This document shows positions 1 to 8,054 of a stretch of 64,000 nt of DNA, one piece after another. Numbering within the stretch: the first letter of the stretch is position 1; each line of letters opens with the position of its first letter. The notes under the pieces are model-generated. The model ran no database searches, was not told where the DNA came from, and saw only the letters and a list, made by a program, of their open reading frames with translations. The position numbers and the translations under genes are program-made. Source of the DNA: Bacteroidales bacterium (GTDB lineage: Bacteria > Bacteroidota > Bacteroidia > Bacteroidales > UBA932); NCBI GenBank assembly GCA_017445015.1, contig JAFSVL010000057.1:1-64000 (forward strand). Reading direction: 5' to 3'.

Positions 1-104
1 AATATGACGATTTTGTACGAGCGCAGGACCCTTTGTCCTGCAACAAGAACAGCAACCTCCTATCATTGACCCCTAATGTGCCGTTCGCCGTCCCTTTGGG
101 GGAG

Positions 105-209
105 CAGGTCCGGCAACCCCAGAATTTCGGGACGTTTTTTGCCAGGTTGCCGGACCTGGGGGTCCGCAACCCCGAAGAAATTGCCGCTTTTTTGCCGGGT
201 TGCCGGACC
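105..209. repeat. Two tandem diverged inverted repeats
   Basis: The first hairpin has perfect 14-bp arms, CAGGTCCGGCAACC at 105-118 and its reverse complement at 145-158. The second follows at once, with arms GGTCCGCAACCC at 161-172 and GGGTTGCCGGACC at 197-209, containing one bulged base. Each loop has a TTTTTTGCC stretch just before the right arm, so the two units appear to be diverged copies of one ~50-bp element. Function is unknown; transcriptional terminators or small repeat elements are possible. Confidence 0.75.
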
Positions 210-353
210 TCCGGGCTGGAGACAGGCACCGCTGCCGGAATATGCGCCCTCCGGCGGCGGAAAAGCGGAGCGGGAATTGGTTTTCCGGCAAGCCTGCCCG
301 GAAAATAATTCCCGGACGCCCCGTCTGGAAGACTCCCGCCGCCGATAGAAAAC

Positions 354-486
354 GGAAGTAGCCCCTGAAGCGACTAAGGCGAGAAGGCGGGCAACGTTAG
401 GGCACATTTACCCGGATAGGGTTGCAAAGCAACAAGTGCCCGCTGTTGCCCGCTTGAGCACAAAAGGGAGCCGAAGGGGCACTTCC
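354..486. repeat. Structured repeat, copy A
   Basis: A 133-bp element built of nested complementary arms. The outer arms are 354-365 with 476-486 (GGAAGTAGCCCC against GGGGCACTTCC, one bulge). The middle arms are 387-395 with 445-453 (GCGGGCAAC/GTTGCCCGC). The inner arms are 400-405 with 436-441 (GGGCAC/GTGCCC). The 30-nt interior at 406-435 can form two small hairpins, CCC-GGATA-GGG and TTGC-AAA-GCAA, giving a three-way junction. It is almost identical to copy B, and its interior is identical to that of copy C at 59901-59930. Confidence 0.85.
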
Positions 487-512
487 GCGGACGGGAAAGC
501 GCTACGGAAAGT

Positions 513-645
513 GGAAGCTGCCCCTGAGGCGACTAAGGCGAGAAGGCGGGCAACGTTAGGGCACATTTACCCGGATAGGGTTGCAAAGCAACAAGTGCCC
601 GCTGTTGCCCGCTTGAGCACAAAAGGGAGCCGAAGGGGCACTTCC
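513..645. repeat. Structured repeat, copy B
   Basis: A near-identical duplicate of copy A, offset by 159 bp. Outer arms are 513-524 with 635-645, and inner arms are the GGGCAC just before 565 with GTGCCC at 595-600. The invariant interior lies at 565-594. The few differences from copy A fall near the outer 5' arm. It ends about 30 bp before the promoter of the gene at 747. Confidence 0.85.
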
Positions 646-677
646 GCTCCCGCTCGACAAGGCGAATTGCTCACGCG

Positions 678-709
678 TTTGTTTGATTGCGCGAAAATTG
701 CTACATTTG
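678..709 (+). promoter_or_regulatory. Canonical Bacteroidota promoter
   Basis: A -33 box TTTG (678-681) and a -7 box TACATTTG (702-709) are separated by 20 bp, matching the Bacteroides sigma-ABfr consensus TTTG-N19-21-TAnnTTTG. The expected transcript start is near 715, giving a ~30-nt leader to the ATG at 747. Confidence 0.75.
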
Positions 710-746
710 AACTTGATTGCACGGAAGATGAACCGATGAAACGATA

Positions 747-1403
747 ATGAAGAAGAGCATCCAATATCTGTTGACGGCAAGTCTGCTGTTGGGCAGCTGC
801 CTTGCGGCACGCGGGCAGGCGAGGGTCTATACCCGGGGGTATCTGCTGGAAGATTTTCCCAATGCCATCGTGAAGGTGATTCCCAGCGGCAACGTGATGT
901 TTGACATGGCGTTCCGGACGGCCGTTACCGAGTGCTGGAACATATCGCCCTGGGAGATGTGCGAGGTCGATGATTTCACCCGCGCCCGCACGGAGGCGGA
1001 CAGTTATGTACTGAGCATCGTATCGTCCCGCGGACTGGTGTTCCTGTCGCTGGACAAGGGCGGAAAGGAAGACGACGCAGACAAGCGCAGGCGGCCGTTC
1101 AACATCGCCGCGCTGCCCCTATCGACGCTGGAGGATTTCGGATTCGGGGATTTCAGCCGCCTGCCCGCATGGCTGGACATCCTGCAGGATTACGTCAGCG
1201 CCGCCATCACCCATGAAAAGGCCGCGTATTCCGGGCTGAAGTACCGCAATTCGGCCAAACTGCCCGAAAAGTACAGCGTCGCCACCTATGCGCCGTCAAA
1301 TCCCGTCAAGGGCGACTTCAGTTATACCATCTGGTACGACGGGGAAACCCACGCCCTCTACCGCTACGAAAGACACCGTTACAACGGCAGGGAATTCAGA
1401 TAA
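747..1403 (+). CDS. Hypothetical exported protein
   Basis: This 218-residue protein is not recognised. The N-terminus, MKKSIQYLLTASLLLGSC followed by LAARGQA, is a clear signal peptide. It may be cleaved by signal peptidase I after an Ala, or be lipidated at the Cys of LGSC. The mature part is rich in aromatic and charged residues, ends in repeated Tyr/Arg, and shows no catalytic motif. A canonical promoter lies ~40 bp upstream. The last 25 bp overlap convergently with the 3' end of the kinase gene on the other strand. The ATG at 747 was chosen because it directly precedes the basic start of the signal peptide. Gene reality is fairly sure; function is unknown. Confidence 0.65.
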   Translation: MKKSIQYLLTASLLLGSCLAARGQARVYTRGYLLEDFPNAIVKVIPSGNVMFDMAFRTAVTECWNISPWEMCEVDDFTRARTEADSYVLSIVSSRGLVFLSLDKGGKEDDADKRRRPFNIAALPLSTLEDFGFGDFSRLPAWLDILQDYVSAAITHEKAAYSGLKYRNSAKLPEKYSVATYAPSNPVKGDFSYTIWYDGETHALYRYERHRYNGREFR

Positions 1404-2473
1404 GCCCGCATTTCCGGCAATGCTGCACGGGTGCACTGGAAGAGTTTCCATTGGTTGCGTGCACGCACCATGTTGTGCTCCGGATACTGAATCTTGTAGT
1501 AAGTATCTCCGTTGATATAGTCCGTCAGGAAACGCACGGCCTGCATATAAGGGAAGAGCGTCACCGCATACGGAAGGTTTTCCCGCTCGGTTTCCGTCAG
1601 GAAAGAGCGCGTGGCGCCGATGTAGCCTTTGCTGAAAGCCTCAAAAATCTCCCGGTTGAAACTGACTTTGGAAAGATCGGGGTCATCCTCGGCGGCAGTA
1701 TTGGCCGCCGTCCGCAGGAAATCGCCGTAATCCGAAAAGACGAAAGACGGCATCACCGTATCCAAATCTATGACGCAGAGGACGCTGCCGTCGGCGTCAA
1801 AGAGCATATTGCTGACCTTCGTATCGCAGTGGCAGACGCGTTTGGGCAGCTTTCCCTCGCGATGCATCCGTTCCGCCTTGCACATTTCCTCCTCGCAGGC
1901 GAAGATGTCCTCCACAAGCGCCTTCACCTCCGGAAGGGCCATCCGACCCGCACGGTCGGCGGCCACGGCATCGCGCAACTGGCGGGCGCGCAGCTCCATA
2001 TTGTGGAAATCGGGGATGGTCTCCCCGAGCGTCTCCGGCAGGTCCGCGAGCATCGCTTCGAAGCGGCCGAAGGCATCGCCGGCCTGGTAGGAATGCAGCG
2101 CATCGACGGTATCGAAGGTAAAAGAGCCCTCGATAAAGGCGGAAACGCGCCAATATTTTCCGTCCCGGAGCAGGAAGGTGGCGTCACTGTCCCGGAGCGG
2201 CAGGAAACGGAGCACCTTGCGGTCGATGTCCCGCTCCCCCGCCGCTTCCAGTTTCGCGCGGATATGGCGGGTCACCGCGGCGATATTCGACTGCAACAGT
2301 TCCACGTCCGGGAACACCGCGTGATTGATGCGCTGAAGCACATAGCGCAGTCCGGCGTCCGTTTCTACCTTAAAGGTATCGTTAATCAGGCCGCTCCCCA
2401 GCGGAGCGACTGCAGTCACCTTGCCCTCCAGGGCAAAACGCTGTGCGATGAAAAGATGTTCAGTGTGAATCAT
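1379..2473 (-). CDS. NahK-like N-acetylhexosamine 1-kinase (APH fold)
   Basis: This 364-residue cytoplasmic protein has the aminoglycoside-phosphotransferase/choline-kinase fold. A glycine-rich GSGLINDTF near residue 30 fits the nucleotide loop. CHCDTKVSNMLFD is the catalytic Brenner-type motif, and VIDLDTVMP is the metal-binding DxD region. The DTK...N and IDLDTVMP spellings are those of bifidobacterial NahK, which phosphorylates GlcNAc/GalNAc at C1 and is ~359 residues long. It lies 29 bp after an SGNH-esterase gene in a locus with GH89 and GH109 enzymes, so phosphorylation of released HexNAc is the likely role. The open frame extends upstream to 2620, but the ATG at 2473 sits 4 nt behind a TATCTTTG box and starts the conserved fold. 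Substrate is inferred. Confidence 0.8.
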   Translation of the reverse strand: MIHTEHLFIAQRFALEGKVTAVAPLGSGLINDTFKVETDAGLRYVLQRINHAVFPDVELLQSNIAAVTRHIRAKLEAAGERDIDRKVLRFLPLRDSDATFLLRDGKYWRVSAFIEGSFTFDTVDALHSYQAGDAFGRFEAMLADLPETLGETIPDFHNMELRARQLRDAVAADRAGRMALPEVKALVEDIFACEEEMCKAERMHREGKLPKRVCHCDTKVSNMLFDADGSVLCVIDLDTVMPSFVFSDYGDFLRTAANTAAEDDPDLSKVSFNREIFEAFSKGYIGATRSFLTETERENLPYAVTLFPYMQAVRFLTDYINGDTYYKIQYPEHNMVRARNQWKLFQCTRAALPEMRAYLNSLPL

Positions 2474-2477
2474 AAGG

Positions 2478-2485
2478 CAAAGATA
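2478..2485 (-). promoter_or_regulatory. -7 box TATCTTTG abutting the nahK-like start
   Basis: Read on the minus strand, TATCTTTG is a perfect TAnnTTTG match lying in the 29-bp gap after the SGNH gene. Only CCTT separates it from the ATG at 2473, so a transcript starting 5-7 nt downstream would be leaderless. No convincing -33 TTTG is visible. Confidence 0.55.
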
Positions 2486-2502
2486 CGATAATTCCTGCAG
2501 AA

Positions 2503-5500
2503 TCAGTTTCCTTCCAGCCAAGGGCCGAGTTCCCTGTAAATCTTGTCGGCAATGACCTTCATTCCCGCCTCGTTGGGATGCAGGTTCCGGCCGCCGTCCA
2601 GACACTTCGCAATCGGGCACCAGTCCGGATTGACTGTAATGCCGTCCAGCCCGTTCACGGAAAGGAAGTCCACCGTCCGGCAGTTGTCCGGATAATGCGC
2701 AGCGATGGCTTCGATGGTCTGCTGCATCCCGGTGCTGAAATGCTCGCCGATAATGAGCACGATCCGCACCTCCGGATACTGGAGCACCATCATCCGCACC
2801 AGTTTGACATAGGCCTCGAAATAGGTCTCGTCACCCAGATTGGCCTGTGCGGCGGCCAGCGTCGTCGCGGCATCGGCGGCGGAAAAGACCGTATTCAGGG
2901 CCTGCTGGGACGGGGCGGAAGTCGCGGTATCGCATTTCAGGTTGCCATAAAGCGGTTTCGCCGCCGTATAGTCGTTGGTCCCGCCAAACAGCAGGATGAC
3001 ATCCGGCGTCCCCATGCCCCCGCGGTCGATGTAGCGCCGGGGGAAATTGTTGTCATTTCCGTTGTAGGTCACCAGACTGCCCGAATAGGCGATATTCACG
3101 TCCAGAATGGCATCGGACATCTTTTCATAGGCGAGCCGGTACCAGTACATGTCCTGCACATTGAAGGTACGGCAGGTTGTGGTGGGATAGTAGGCGACAT
3201 AGCCTTCGGGGATATATCCGTCGAAAGAGGAAATGGAATCGCCGATGACGCTGATGCGCCGGGTCTTCTTCGTCCGCTGGCCTTCATTGGAAGCGGTCCC
3301 CTCGGGAACGGGATAGTGCGCAGCCTGGTCCGTCCAGAGGGCATCCGTCCAAACCTGCAGTTCCGGCCGCGAAGCCGATGCCGTGTTCAAGGCCGCCAGC
3401 AGGGTGCCGTCCGTAAAGGAGGCGACTGCGGTGCCCAATTCGGTTTTTCCGGGGGTCGTGGTGGCCTTGAGGGTGCTGTTCGCGTCATAGTAGCAGTCAG
3501 GGAGGGCGTCCAGTGCACAATTTCCCACGATACTGCCCAGTTTCTGGCGCGTTTCCGCCGTCGTAATGACATTGCCCGCCTGGACATCGGACCAGCAGCA
3601 GGCCAGTTCACCCGGTCCCGCAAAATTCCCCACGATGCCGCCGATGCCGGAAATGCCGGAAACCGCAGCGGTATTGACCAGTTTGAGGGACATCGTCAAA
3701 TTGCCCGCAACCGTCACGGGGACCGTTCCCGTCGCCGTGACGATTCCGGCGATACCGCCCATATTCGCGGAGCCTCCATTGGAGGCGTCCGTACGCAGGG
3801 TCGTATATCCGCAGGCATTATTGAGGATGCGCATCTGCCCGCCGTGGGAATTGACCGTCCCGGCGACGCCGCCGAGGTTCATCGTTCCGTTCACGGCAGC
3901 AAACACCGTACAGCCGTCGATGGTAACGGTATTGGCGGCCACGGTGGAATAAATGTTCCCGGCGATGCCGCCGACGCTTCCGCCGCCGCCCGTCACCGTC
4001 GCGGGTTTCAGCACCCGGCAGGAAAGGATGTCGCCGCCGCGGACATAGCCGGCGATGCCGCCGGTTTCCCCACCCTTCGAGAGCACGATGCCGCTGACCG
4101 TGCAGTCCCGGATGATACAGCCCGCGCCGTTCACGAATCCGGCGATGCCGCCGACGCGCGGTTTGTCCGCATACACATATGCACGGTCCACGTTGCAGCC
4201 GCTGACGGTGCCGCTGGAAAGCTGCCCGACGATGCCGCCGGCGCAGGAGCCCGCCGAACGCACGTGCCCCGTGAGGGTACAGTCCTCGATGCTTCCGGAA
4301 GCCATAAAGCCCGCGAAGCCGCCCACATAAGCGTTGTCATAGCCCGAAGAAGTGACCGTCGCATCCCCGGAAACGCTGCTGCTGACACGGCAGCCGGCGA
4401 TGATGCCGCCTTCCAGATAGCCCACGATGCCCCCCACATACGGCGCCTCGGCGTGCATATTGCCGGACAGGATACAGTTCTCGATGCGGCCGCCCGTCAT
4501 CCGTCCCACGAAACCGCCGTTGTAATAGCCCGTAATCTGGGAAGGGTTGCTGCGATAGAACTTGTAACGGATGTCCAGGTTCTTGATGACGGCATCCTGC
4601 GTATAGGCAAACAGGCCGCAGGCGTACTTCGTCTGCCCGTCGTCATAGTTTTTCACGCTCAGGTATTCGAGCAGGTGCCCGTCGCCGTCATACACGCCTG
4701 TAAAGGCCTTGTCCGGCTCGCGGCAGGCGGAAACCAAATGCTTGTTCTCTACGGTGATATCGCAGATTTGACGATAGTGCTTTCCGACGTAATTGACGTA
4801 ATAGTCCTTGTGATTGGAATAACTGAAGAGCGCGGTAATATCGTCGGAGGTCGCCAGGAGATAGGGATTGGCTTCGCTGCCGTTCCCGCCGCTGAAACGG
4901 TAGGTATTGTCGCCGAAGCCGATATCCTCCATCGGATACACCTGGCCGCTTTCCAGGGTGATGCCCTTGCCGTGCGCCCGCTTGACCATATTGTCTCCGG
5001 CCGAAGTGCTGACGACCACGGTAAAGCCCTTGGGGTAAGTACCGGGAGGAAGGGCGATGAAGGCCGTACATTTTCCCTCGGCGTCATAGGGGATGTTGAT
5101 ATCGGGGTCGTCTTCCGGACGGCCCATCACCACGCAGTTCATCCCCGCCTCCCGGTATTGCATCGAAGGGGTTTCGAAATCCACCGAAAAACGGCCGCAG
5201 AGGAAGAGATTGTCGTTGGAAATCACCTTGATCTGTTTGACGGTCTCGTCGCCGGAGCGGCAGATGGTAACGCGCAGGAAGGCGCAGAGGTTGTGGAGTT
5301 CCGGCGTGAGCGACGTCCCCTTCCCCACCTGGATGGCGGTGGCGGGATCGAAGCCCCAATCGGTAAAGCGCTGGTTTTTGGGGAGCAGAACGCCGTCACC
5401 GAAGGTCGCGCCCACCGGATAGATGATGGCATAGGGAGCCGTGATGCTGCTGACGGTAAAGCTGGCACTGGGGCCGCCGGCCTGGGCCGCCGTCAGTGCC

Positions 5501-5718
5501 CGCGAGCCCCTTCCATTGACGGAGATGCAGTCCCCTTCCGCCCAGTTGACGGCGTACAGCGACCCCGTCTTTTCCCCCAATACGGTTTTGGAGGTTCCGT
5601 CCAGAGAGACCTGCAAGGTGACCACCCCGGGGGGGGGCAGCTCCGGTTCGATCTCGATGGCTTCCCGCGCACAGGAGAGCAACAGCGGGAAAAGGAGGCA
5701 GTACTTCAGTCTTCCCAT
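2503..5718 (-). CDS. Lipoprotein: fimbrillin-like domain, GLUG repeats, SGNH esterase
   Basis: This 1071-residue surface lipoprotein has the signal peptide and lipobox LLFPLLLSC. An Mfa/fimbrillin-like domain spans about residues 30-270. A long array of GLUG-type repeats (GGIVGYLEGG, GGIAGFVNGAG and similar, roughly 280-790) should form a beta-solenoid. The last ~247 residues are an SGNH/GDSL hydrolase: GDSISSFDG with the nucleophile Ser828, GGTND as block III, and HPNEAG with His1047. Deacetylation of a glycan is the likely activity. The start overlaps the stop of a 37-codon micro-ORF (5706-5819), implying translational coupling. A run of nine C's (coding strand) lies just after the lipobox. 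The domain combination is unusual. Confidence 0.85.
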   Translation of the reverse strand: MGRLKYCLLFPLLLSCAREAIEIEPELPPPGVVTLQVSLDGTSKTVLGEKTGSLYAVNWAEGDCISVNGRGSRALTAAQAGGPSASFTVSSITAPYAIIYPVGATFGDGVLLPKNQRFTDWGFDPATAIQVGKGTSLTPELHNLCAFLRVTICRSGDETVKQIKVISNDNLFLCGRFSVDFETPSMQYREAGMNCVVMGRPEDDPDINIPYDAEGKCTAFIALPPGTYPKGFTVVVSTSAGDNMVKRAHGKGITLESGQVYPMEDIGFGDNTYRFSGGNGSEANPYLLATSDDITALFSYSNHKDYYVNYVGKHYRQICDITVENKHLVSACREPDKAFTGVYDGDGHLLEYLSVKNYDDGQTKYACGLFAYTQDAVIKNLDIRYKFYRSNPSQITGYYNGGFVGRMTGGRIENCILSGNMHAEAPYVGGIVGYLEGGIIAGCRVSSSVSGDATVTSSGYDNAYVGGFAGFMASGSIEDCTLTGHVRSAGSCAGGIVGQLSSGTVSGCNVDRAYVYADKPRVGGIAGFVNGAGCIIRDCTVSGIVLSKGGETGGIAGYVRGGDILSCRVLKPATVTGGGGSVGGIAGNIYSTVAANTVTIDGCTVFAAVNGTMNLGGVAGTVNSHGGQMRILNNACGYTTLRTDASNGGSANMGGIAGIVTATGTVPVTVAGNLTMSLKLVNTAAVSGISGIGGIVGNFAGPGELACCWSDVQAGNVITTAETRQKLGSIVGNCALDALPDCYYDANSTLKATTTPGKTELGTAVASFTDGTLLAALNTASASRPELQVWTDALWTDQAAHYPVPEGTASNEGQRTKKTRRISVIGDSISSFDGYIPEGYVAYYPTTTCRTFNVQDMYWYRLAYEKMSDAILDVNIAYSGSLVTYNGNDNNFPRRYIDRGGMGTPDVILLFGGTNDYTAAKPLYGNLKCDTATSAPSQQALNTVFSAADAATTLAAAQANLGDETYFEAYVKLVRMMVLQYPEVRIVLIIGEHFSTGMQQTIEAIAAHYPDNCRTVDFLSVNGLDGITVNPDWCPIAKCLDGGRNLHPNEAGMKVIADKIYRELGPWLEGN
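5629..5637. repeat. Homopolymer of nine G/C inside the lipoprotein gene
   Basis: Nine G's on the plus strand (nine C's in the coding strand, encoding consecutive Pro) follow CCCC at 5625-5628. The tract lies about 25-30 codons into the SGNH lipoprotein, just after its lipobox. Tracts of this length can slip during replication; here the frame is open. Confidence 0.8.
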
Positions 5719-5819
5719 GGCGACGTCTCATTTTCGTACAGGGGGCTGGCCTGAAGCAAAGCTTCTTCCTCCTGCAAATCCAACACAAGCGCCTCAGGGG
5801 CGCAATAATTTAAGACCAT
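5706..5819 (-). CDS. Micro-ORF 1, 37 residues, acidic
   Basis: A 37-codon frame that begins MVLNYCAPEALVLDL and ends NETSPWED. It fits a layout seen in four other micro-ORFs of this window: Tyr and Pro near the N-terminus, a hydrophobic segment ending in a Ser-Pro (LLQASP here, LC-x-S in the others), then an acidic tail with Trp. Its stop overlaps the start of the SGNH lipoprotein by 13 nt. It starts 11 nt after the GH89 stop codon. The frame is open further upstream (to 5942) inside the GH89 gene, but only this ATG lies outside it. No known domain; function unknown. Confidence 0.55.
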   Translation of the reverse strand: MVLNYCAPEALVLDLQEEEALLQASPLYENETSPWED

Positions 5820-5830
5820 ATCGATGGCTT

Positions 5831-7996
5831 TTATCGTGAATATTTCCTGTAAAGAGCCCGGCAGGCTTCGGCCGGGTCGCCGGACGGCGTTGAAGGATAG
5901 GCTTGCTTCTGCCCGATCCAGTTCCACTCGAAATCGTTGCACCAGACCAGGAAGGCGTCGTCGTCAAAGGGCGCGCCGGAGGCCAGGGAGGCCTCCAGCA
6001 AAGCGAAGAACTTATCCCAGCGGGGCTTGTAATAGGTGCGGATAAGGCCGTTCCAGTCCCGGTTGGCATAATCGGTCAGGTGGCCGCCGCGGTAGCCCCA
6101 GCAGGAAAGGATATCTTTGGCATCCCATTCCATATAGTCCTTCATTTCCGGGGTATCGCCCCAGGAACGGGCCTCCGCAATCCAGCGACCCAGCAGGAAA
6201 TAGGCGTCGGCCGCCACCAGCGCGTCCACGTCGTCCAAAATTTCCAGCATCTGCACGCCGATGCGCTTTACCTCGGTGGCGTTCTTCGCCTTGTAGGCCT
6301 CCAGCAGTTGCAGATACAATTCCGAAAAATAGTTATCCAGCCACTGGCGCGGAATATTTACGCAATCGAAGCGATAAGAAGGACTGTCCGAAGGACGGAC
6401 CTTCGTCAGAGATTTCCACGCTTCCAGCAGATCGGCATTCTGATAATCCTTCTGGACTTTGTTCCAGCTATGCTTCCCGCGCAGGTTCGGCCGGTGGGGA
6501 ATGAGCGATGCGATATTCCCGGCACAATGCTTCTGTACCTTTGTCCGCATAATCTCCCAGAACCGGCGATAATTGCGGTCTGCACGGCCCAGCCGCCGGT
6601 CTGCCAGTTTTTGGAACCATGCGGCATCGTCTCCCTGACGCACCCAGGCCCGCCCCAGCACATATTCATACATCTGCGGGTTCACGTCCAAGCCCTCCAG
6701 CGTGCAGCCCAAACCTACGCAGTTTTTGATTCCGGGCGAAAACACGGCGTCCAGTTTCGCGCTGATATCCGCCACATTCCCCGCAATCATCGTGTTCCCG
6801 CCGAAGTTTCCCAGATAGGACCAAATAAAATCCTGCCCGTGGAAGGCCTCCGTCTGCTTGTAGATTTCCACCTTGTCGCAGTAATAGTCCAGCATAATCA
6901 GACGGTGGGCGGGAACGGGCTTGATATAGGCGGCGATGCGATCCGGCGTCCAGTTCTTGCGCTTGTGGAAGAACAGCCAGCTCATCTGCAGCCAGACGGC
7001 GTCCGGGTCCGTTTCGGCGAGGATCTCATAGGTGCGCCGTGCCACGTCCTCCAGATAGGACGGTTCCCACGAAGGCGGGTCCACCTCGTTGAAAAGATCG
7101 ATGCCGTAGATGTGGCAATCCTGCCCGTACATCGCCTTCTGTTCCTCCAGAAACAGTTTCTGGATGCGAGGATAGAGGGGGTCATTGGGGTTGAGATACC
7201 AGGGATTGTATTCTACGGCGAATTTTCCCCAGGCGCTGAGCTTCCGGATATCGGCCTCCGGGTAGCGTTCCTTCAGCGCCTTGGGCACGTGGCCCGTGAA
7301 CGAGCCCAGGATGGGAGCGATGCCCAGTTCCACCTCACGGGCGATAATCTGCTTCTGGAGCGCGCACTGCGCGTCCAGCCAGTGCTGCGGCAGCGGACCG
7401 TGCCAGCCGTCCATATTCGTCATGCGGTGCCACGACAGGAATGACGGCCCCGGAAAATAGGCCAGCGTCTGCTCGCGGCTGAGGCCCAGTTTCATCCATA
7501 CCTGTTGCCAGACCGATTCCTGCCCCGTGTTCGCCAGCGCCATGTTCACCCCGTTCAGGGCCATCCAGTCAATCAGGCGTTCCCACTGCGGCCATTGCCA
7601 CCAGCCCACGGTATAACCATAGGTGCAGTAATTGAGGAAAAAGCGGTTCTTCACCAGAGCCTTTCGCTCTACGCGGCCTTCGATGGCAGGTAAACGGCGA
7701 GGTTCGCGGATGGCATCGCGGGAGTACCAGGTGGGGGTGATGAGGCACCAGTCGCGAAGATAATCTCCGAGACCCATCGCCATCGAATTGGCATTGTTGC
7801 CACTGATGCGGATTTTTCCGCCGATGCTTTCCAGTACATAAAAATCCTCCGCCGCAGGCAGTTCCACGAACTCGATATCCGCGTGCAGGTGCGGCAGGAG
7901 GCGCGCCGAAAGCGCCTGCACCGCCTGCTCCGCTTTCGTCGCTCCGGCAAGCGAAAACGGCAGCAGCAGCGCCAAAGAAATCAACCATTGCTTCAT
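5831..7996 (-). CDS. Alpha-N-acetylglucosaminidase, GH89
   Basis: A 721-residue protein with a signal peptide (MKQWLISLALLLPFSLAGA) and the three NAGLU regions in order: a small N-terminal domain, a TIM barrel and a helical C-terminal domain. Barrel signatures include WWQWPQWERLIDWMALNGVN, GIDLFNEVDPP with its acidic pair, and LGNFGGNTMIAGN. GH89 removes terminal alpha-GlcNAc from mucin-type glycans or heparan sulfate, and the length matches bacterial and human members. A near-consensus -7 box (TATCATTG) lies 5 nt upstream. The heparinase-like gene ends 58 bp before it and micro-ORF 1 follows 11 nt after it. Family assignment is secure; the natural substrate is not known. Confidence 0.93.
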   Translation of the reverse strand: MKQWLISLALLLPFSLAGATKAEQAVQALSARLLPHLHADIEFVELPAAEDFYVLESIGGKIRISGNNANSMAMGLGDYLRDWCLITPTWYSRDAIREPRRLPAIEGRVERKALVKNRFFLNYCTYGYTVGWWQWPQWERLIDWMALNGVNMALANTGQESVWQQVWMKLGLSREQTLAYFPGPSFLSWHRMTNMDGWHGPLPQHWLDAQCALQKQIIAREVELGIAPILGSFTGHVPKALKERYPEADIRKLSAWGKFAVEYNPWYLNPNDPLYPRIQKLFLEEQKAMYGQDCHIYGIDLFNEVDPPSWEPSYLEDVARRTYEILAETDPDAVWLQMSWLFFHKRKNWTPDRIAAYIKPVPAHRLIMLDYYCDKVEIYKQTEAFHGQDFIWSYLGNFGGNTMIAGNVADISAKLDAVFSPGIKNCVGLGCTLEGLDVNPQMYEYVLGRAWVRQGDDAAWFQKLADRRLGRADRNYRRFWEIMRTKVQKHCAGNIASLIPHRPNLRGKHSWNKVQKDYQNADLLEAWKSLTKVRPSDSPSYRFDCVNIPRQWLDNYFSELYLQLLEAYKAKNATEVKRIGVQMLEILDDVDALVAADAYFLLGRWIAEARSWGDTPEMKDYMEWDAKDILSCWGYRGGHLTDYANRDWNGLIRTYYKPRWDKFFALLEASLASGAPFDDDAFLVWCNDFEWNWIGQKQAYPSTPSGDPAEACRALYRKYSR

Positions 7997-8001
7997 AGGA
8001 G

Positions 8002-8009
8002 CAATGATA
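8002..8009 (-). promoter_or_regulatory. Possible -7 box TATCATTG before GH89
   Basis: On the minus strand TATCATTG (one mismatch to TAnnTTTG) is separated from the GH89 ATG by CTCCT. If used, the mRNA would have almost no leader. It lies in the 58-bp gap after the heparinase-like gene. Confidence 0.35.
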
Positions 8010-8054
8010 CTGATTTCAGAAGGGAAGAAAGGGGCAGTTTTCGCCCAAAATCAC

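Larger units (their letters stand above)
1..746. other. Gene-free structured region upstream of 747
   Basis: No credible coding region is seen in these 746 bases. Short open frames exist on both strands, but they run through palindromic repeats and look like no known protein. The stretch contains two tandem hairpins (105-209), two copies of a 133-bp structured repeat (354-486 and 513-645) and a promoter (678-709) reading into the gene at 747. About the first 100 bases nothing can be said. Confidence 0.7.

Noticed and set aside
354..645. Integron attC sites or a cassette array
   Set aside because: CAACGTTAGGGC superficially resembles an attC core (GTTRRRY), but copy C lacks it, the matching RYYYAAC partner is absent, and there are no cassettes or integrase.
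354..645. CRISPR array
   Set aside because: Only two long palindromic copies with a short gap; no regular short repeats, spacers or cas genes.
33..747. Short frames of 60-115 codons on both strands in the first 750 bases
   Set aside because: They run through palindromic repeats, and the one at 436-747 is simply the repeat unit translated. No start context or protein similarity.
2578..5754. 1058-codon open frame on the plus strand
   Set aside because: Antisense to the GLUG/SGNH lipoprotein. The repeated His/Gly/Asp-rich sequence mirrors the Ala/Gly-rich repeats of the real gene.
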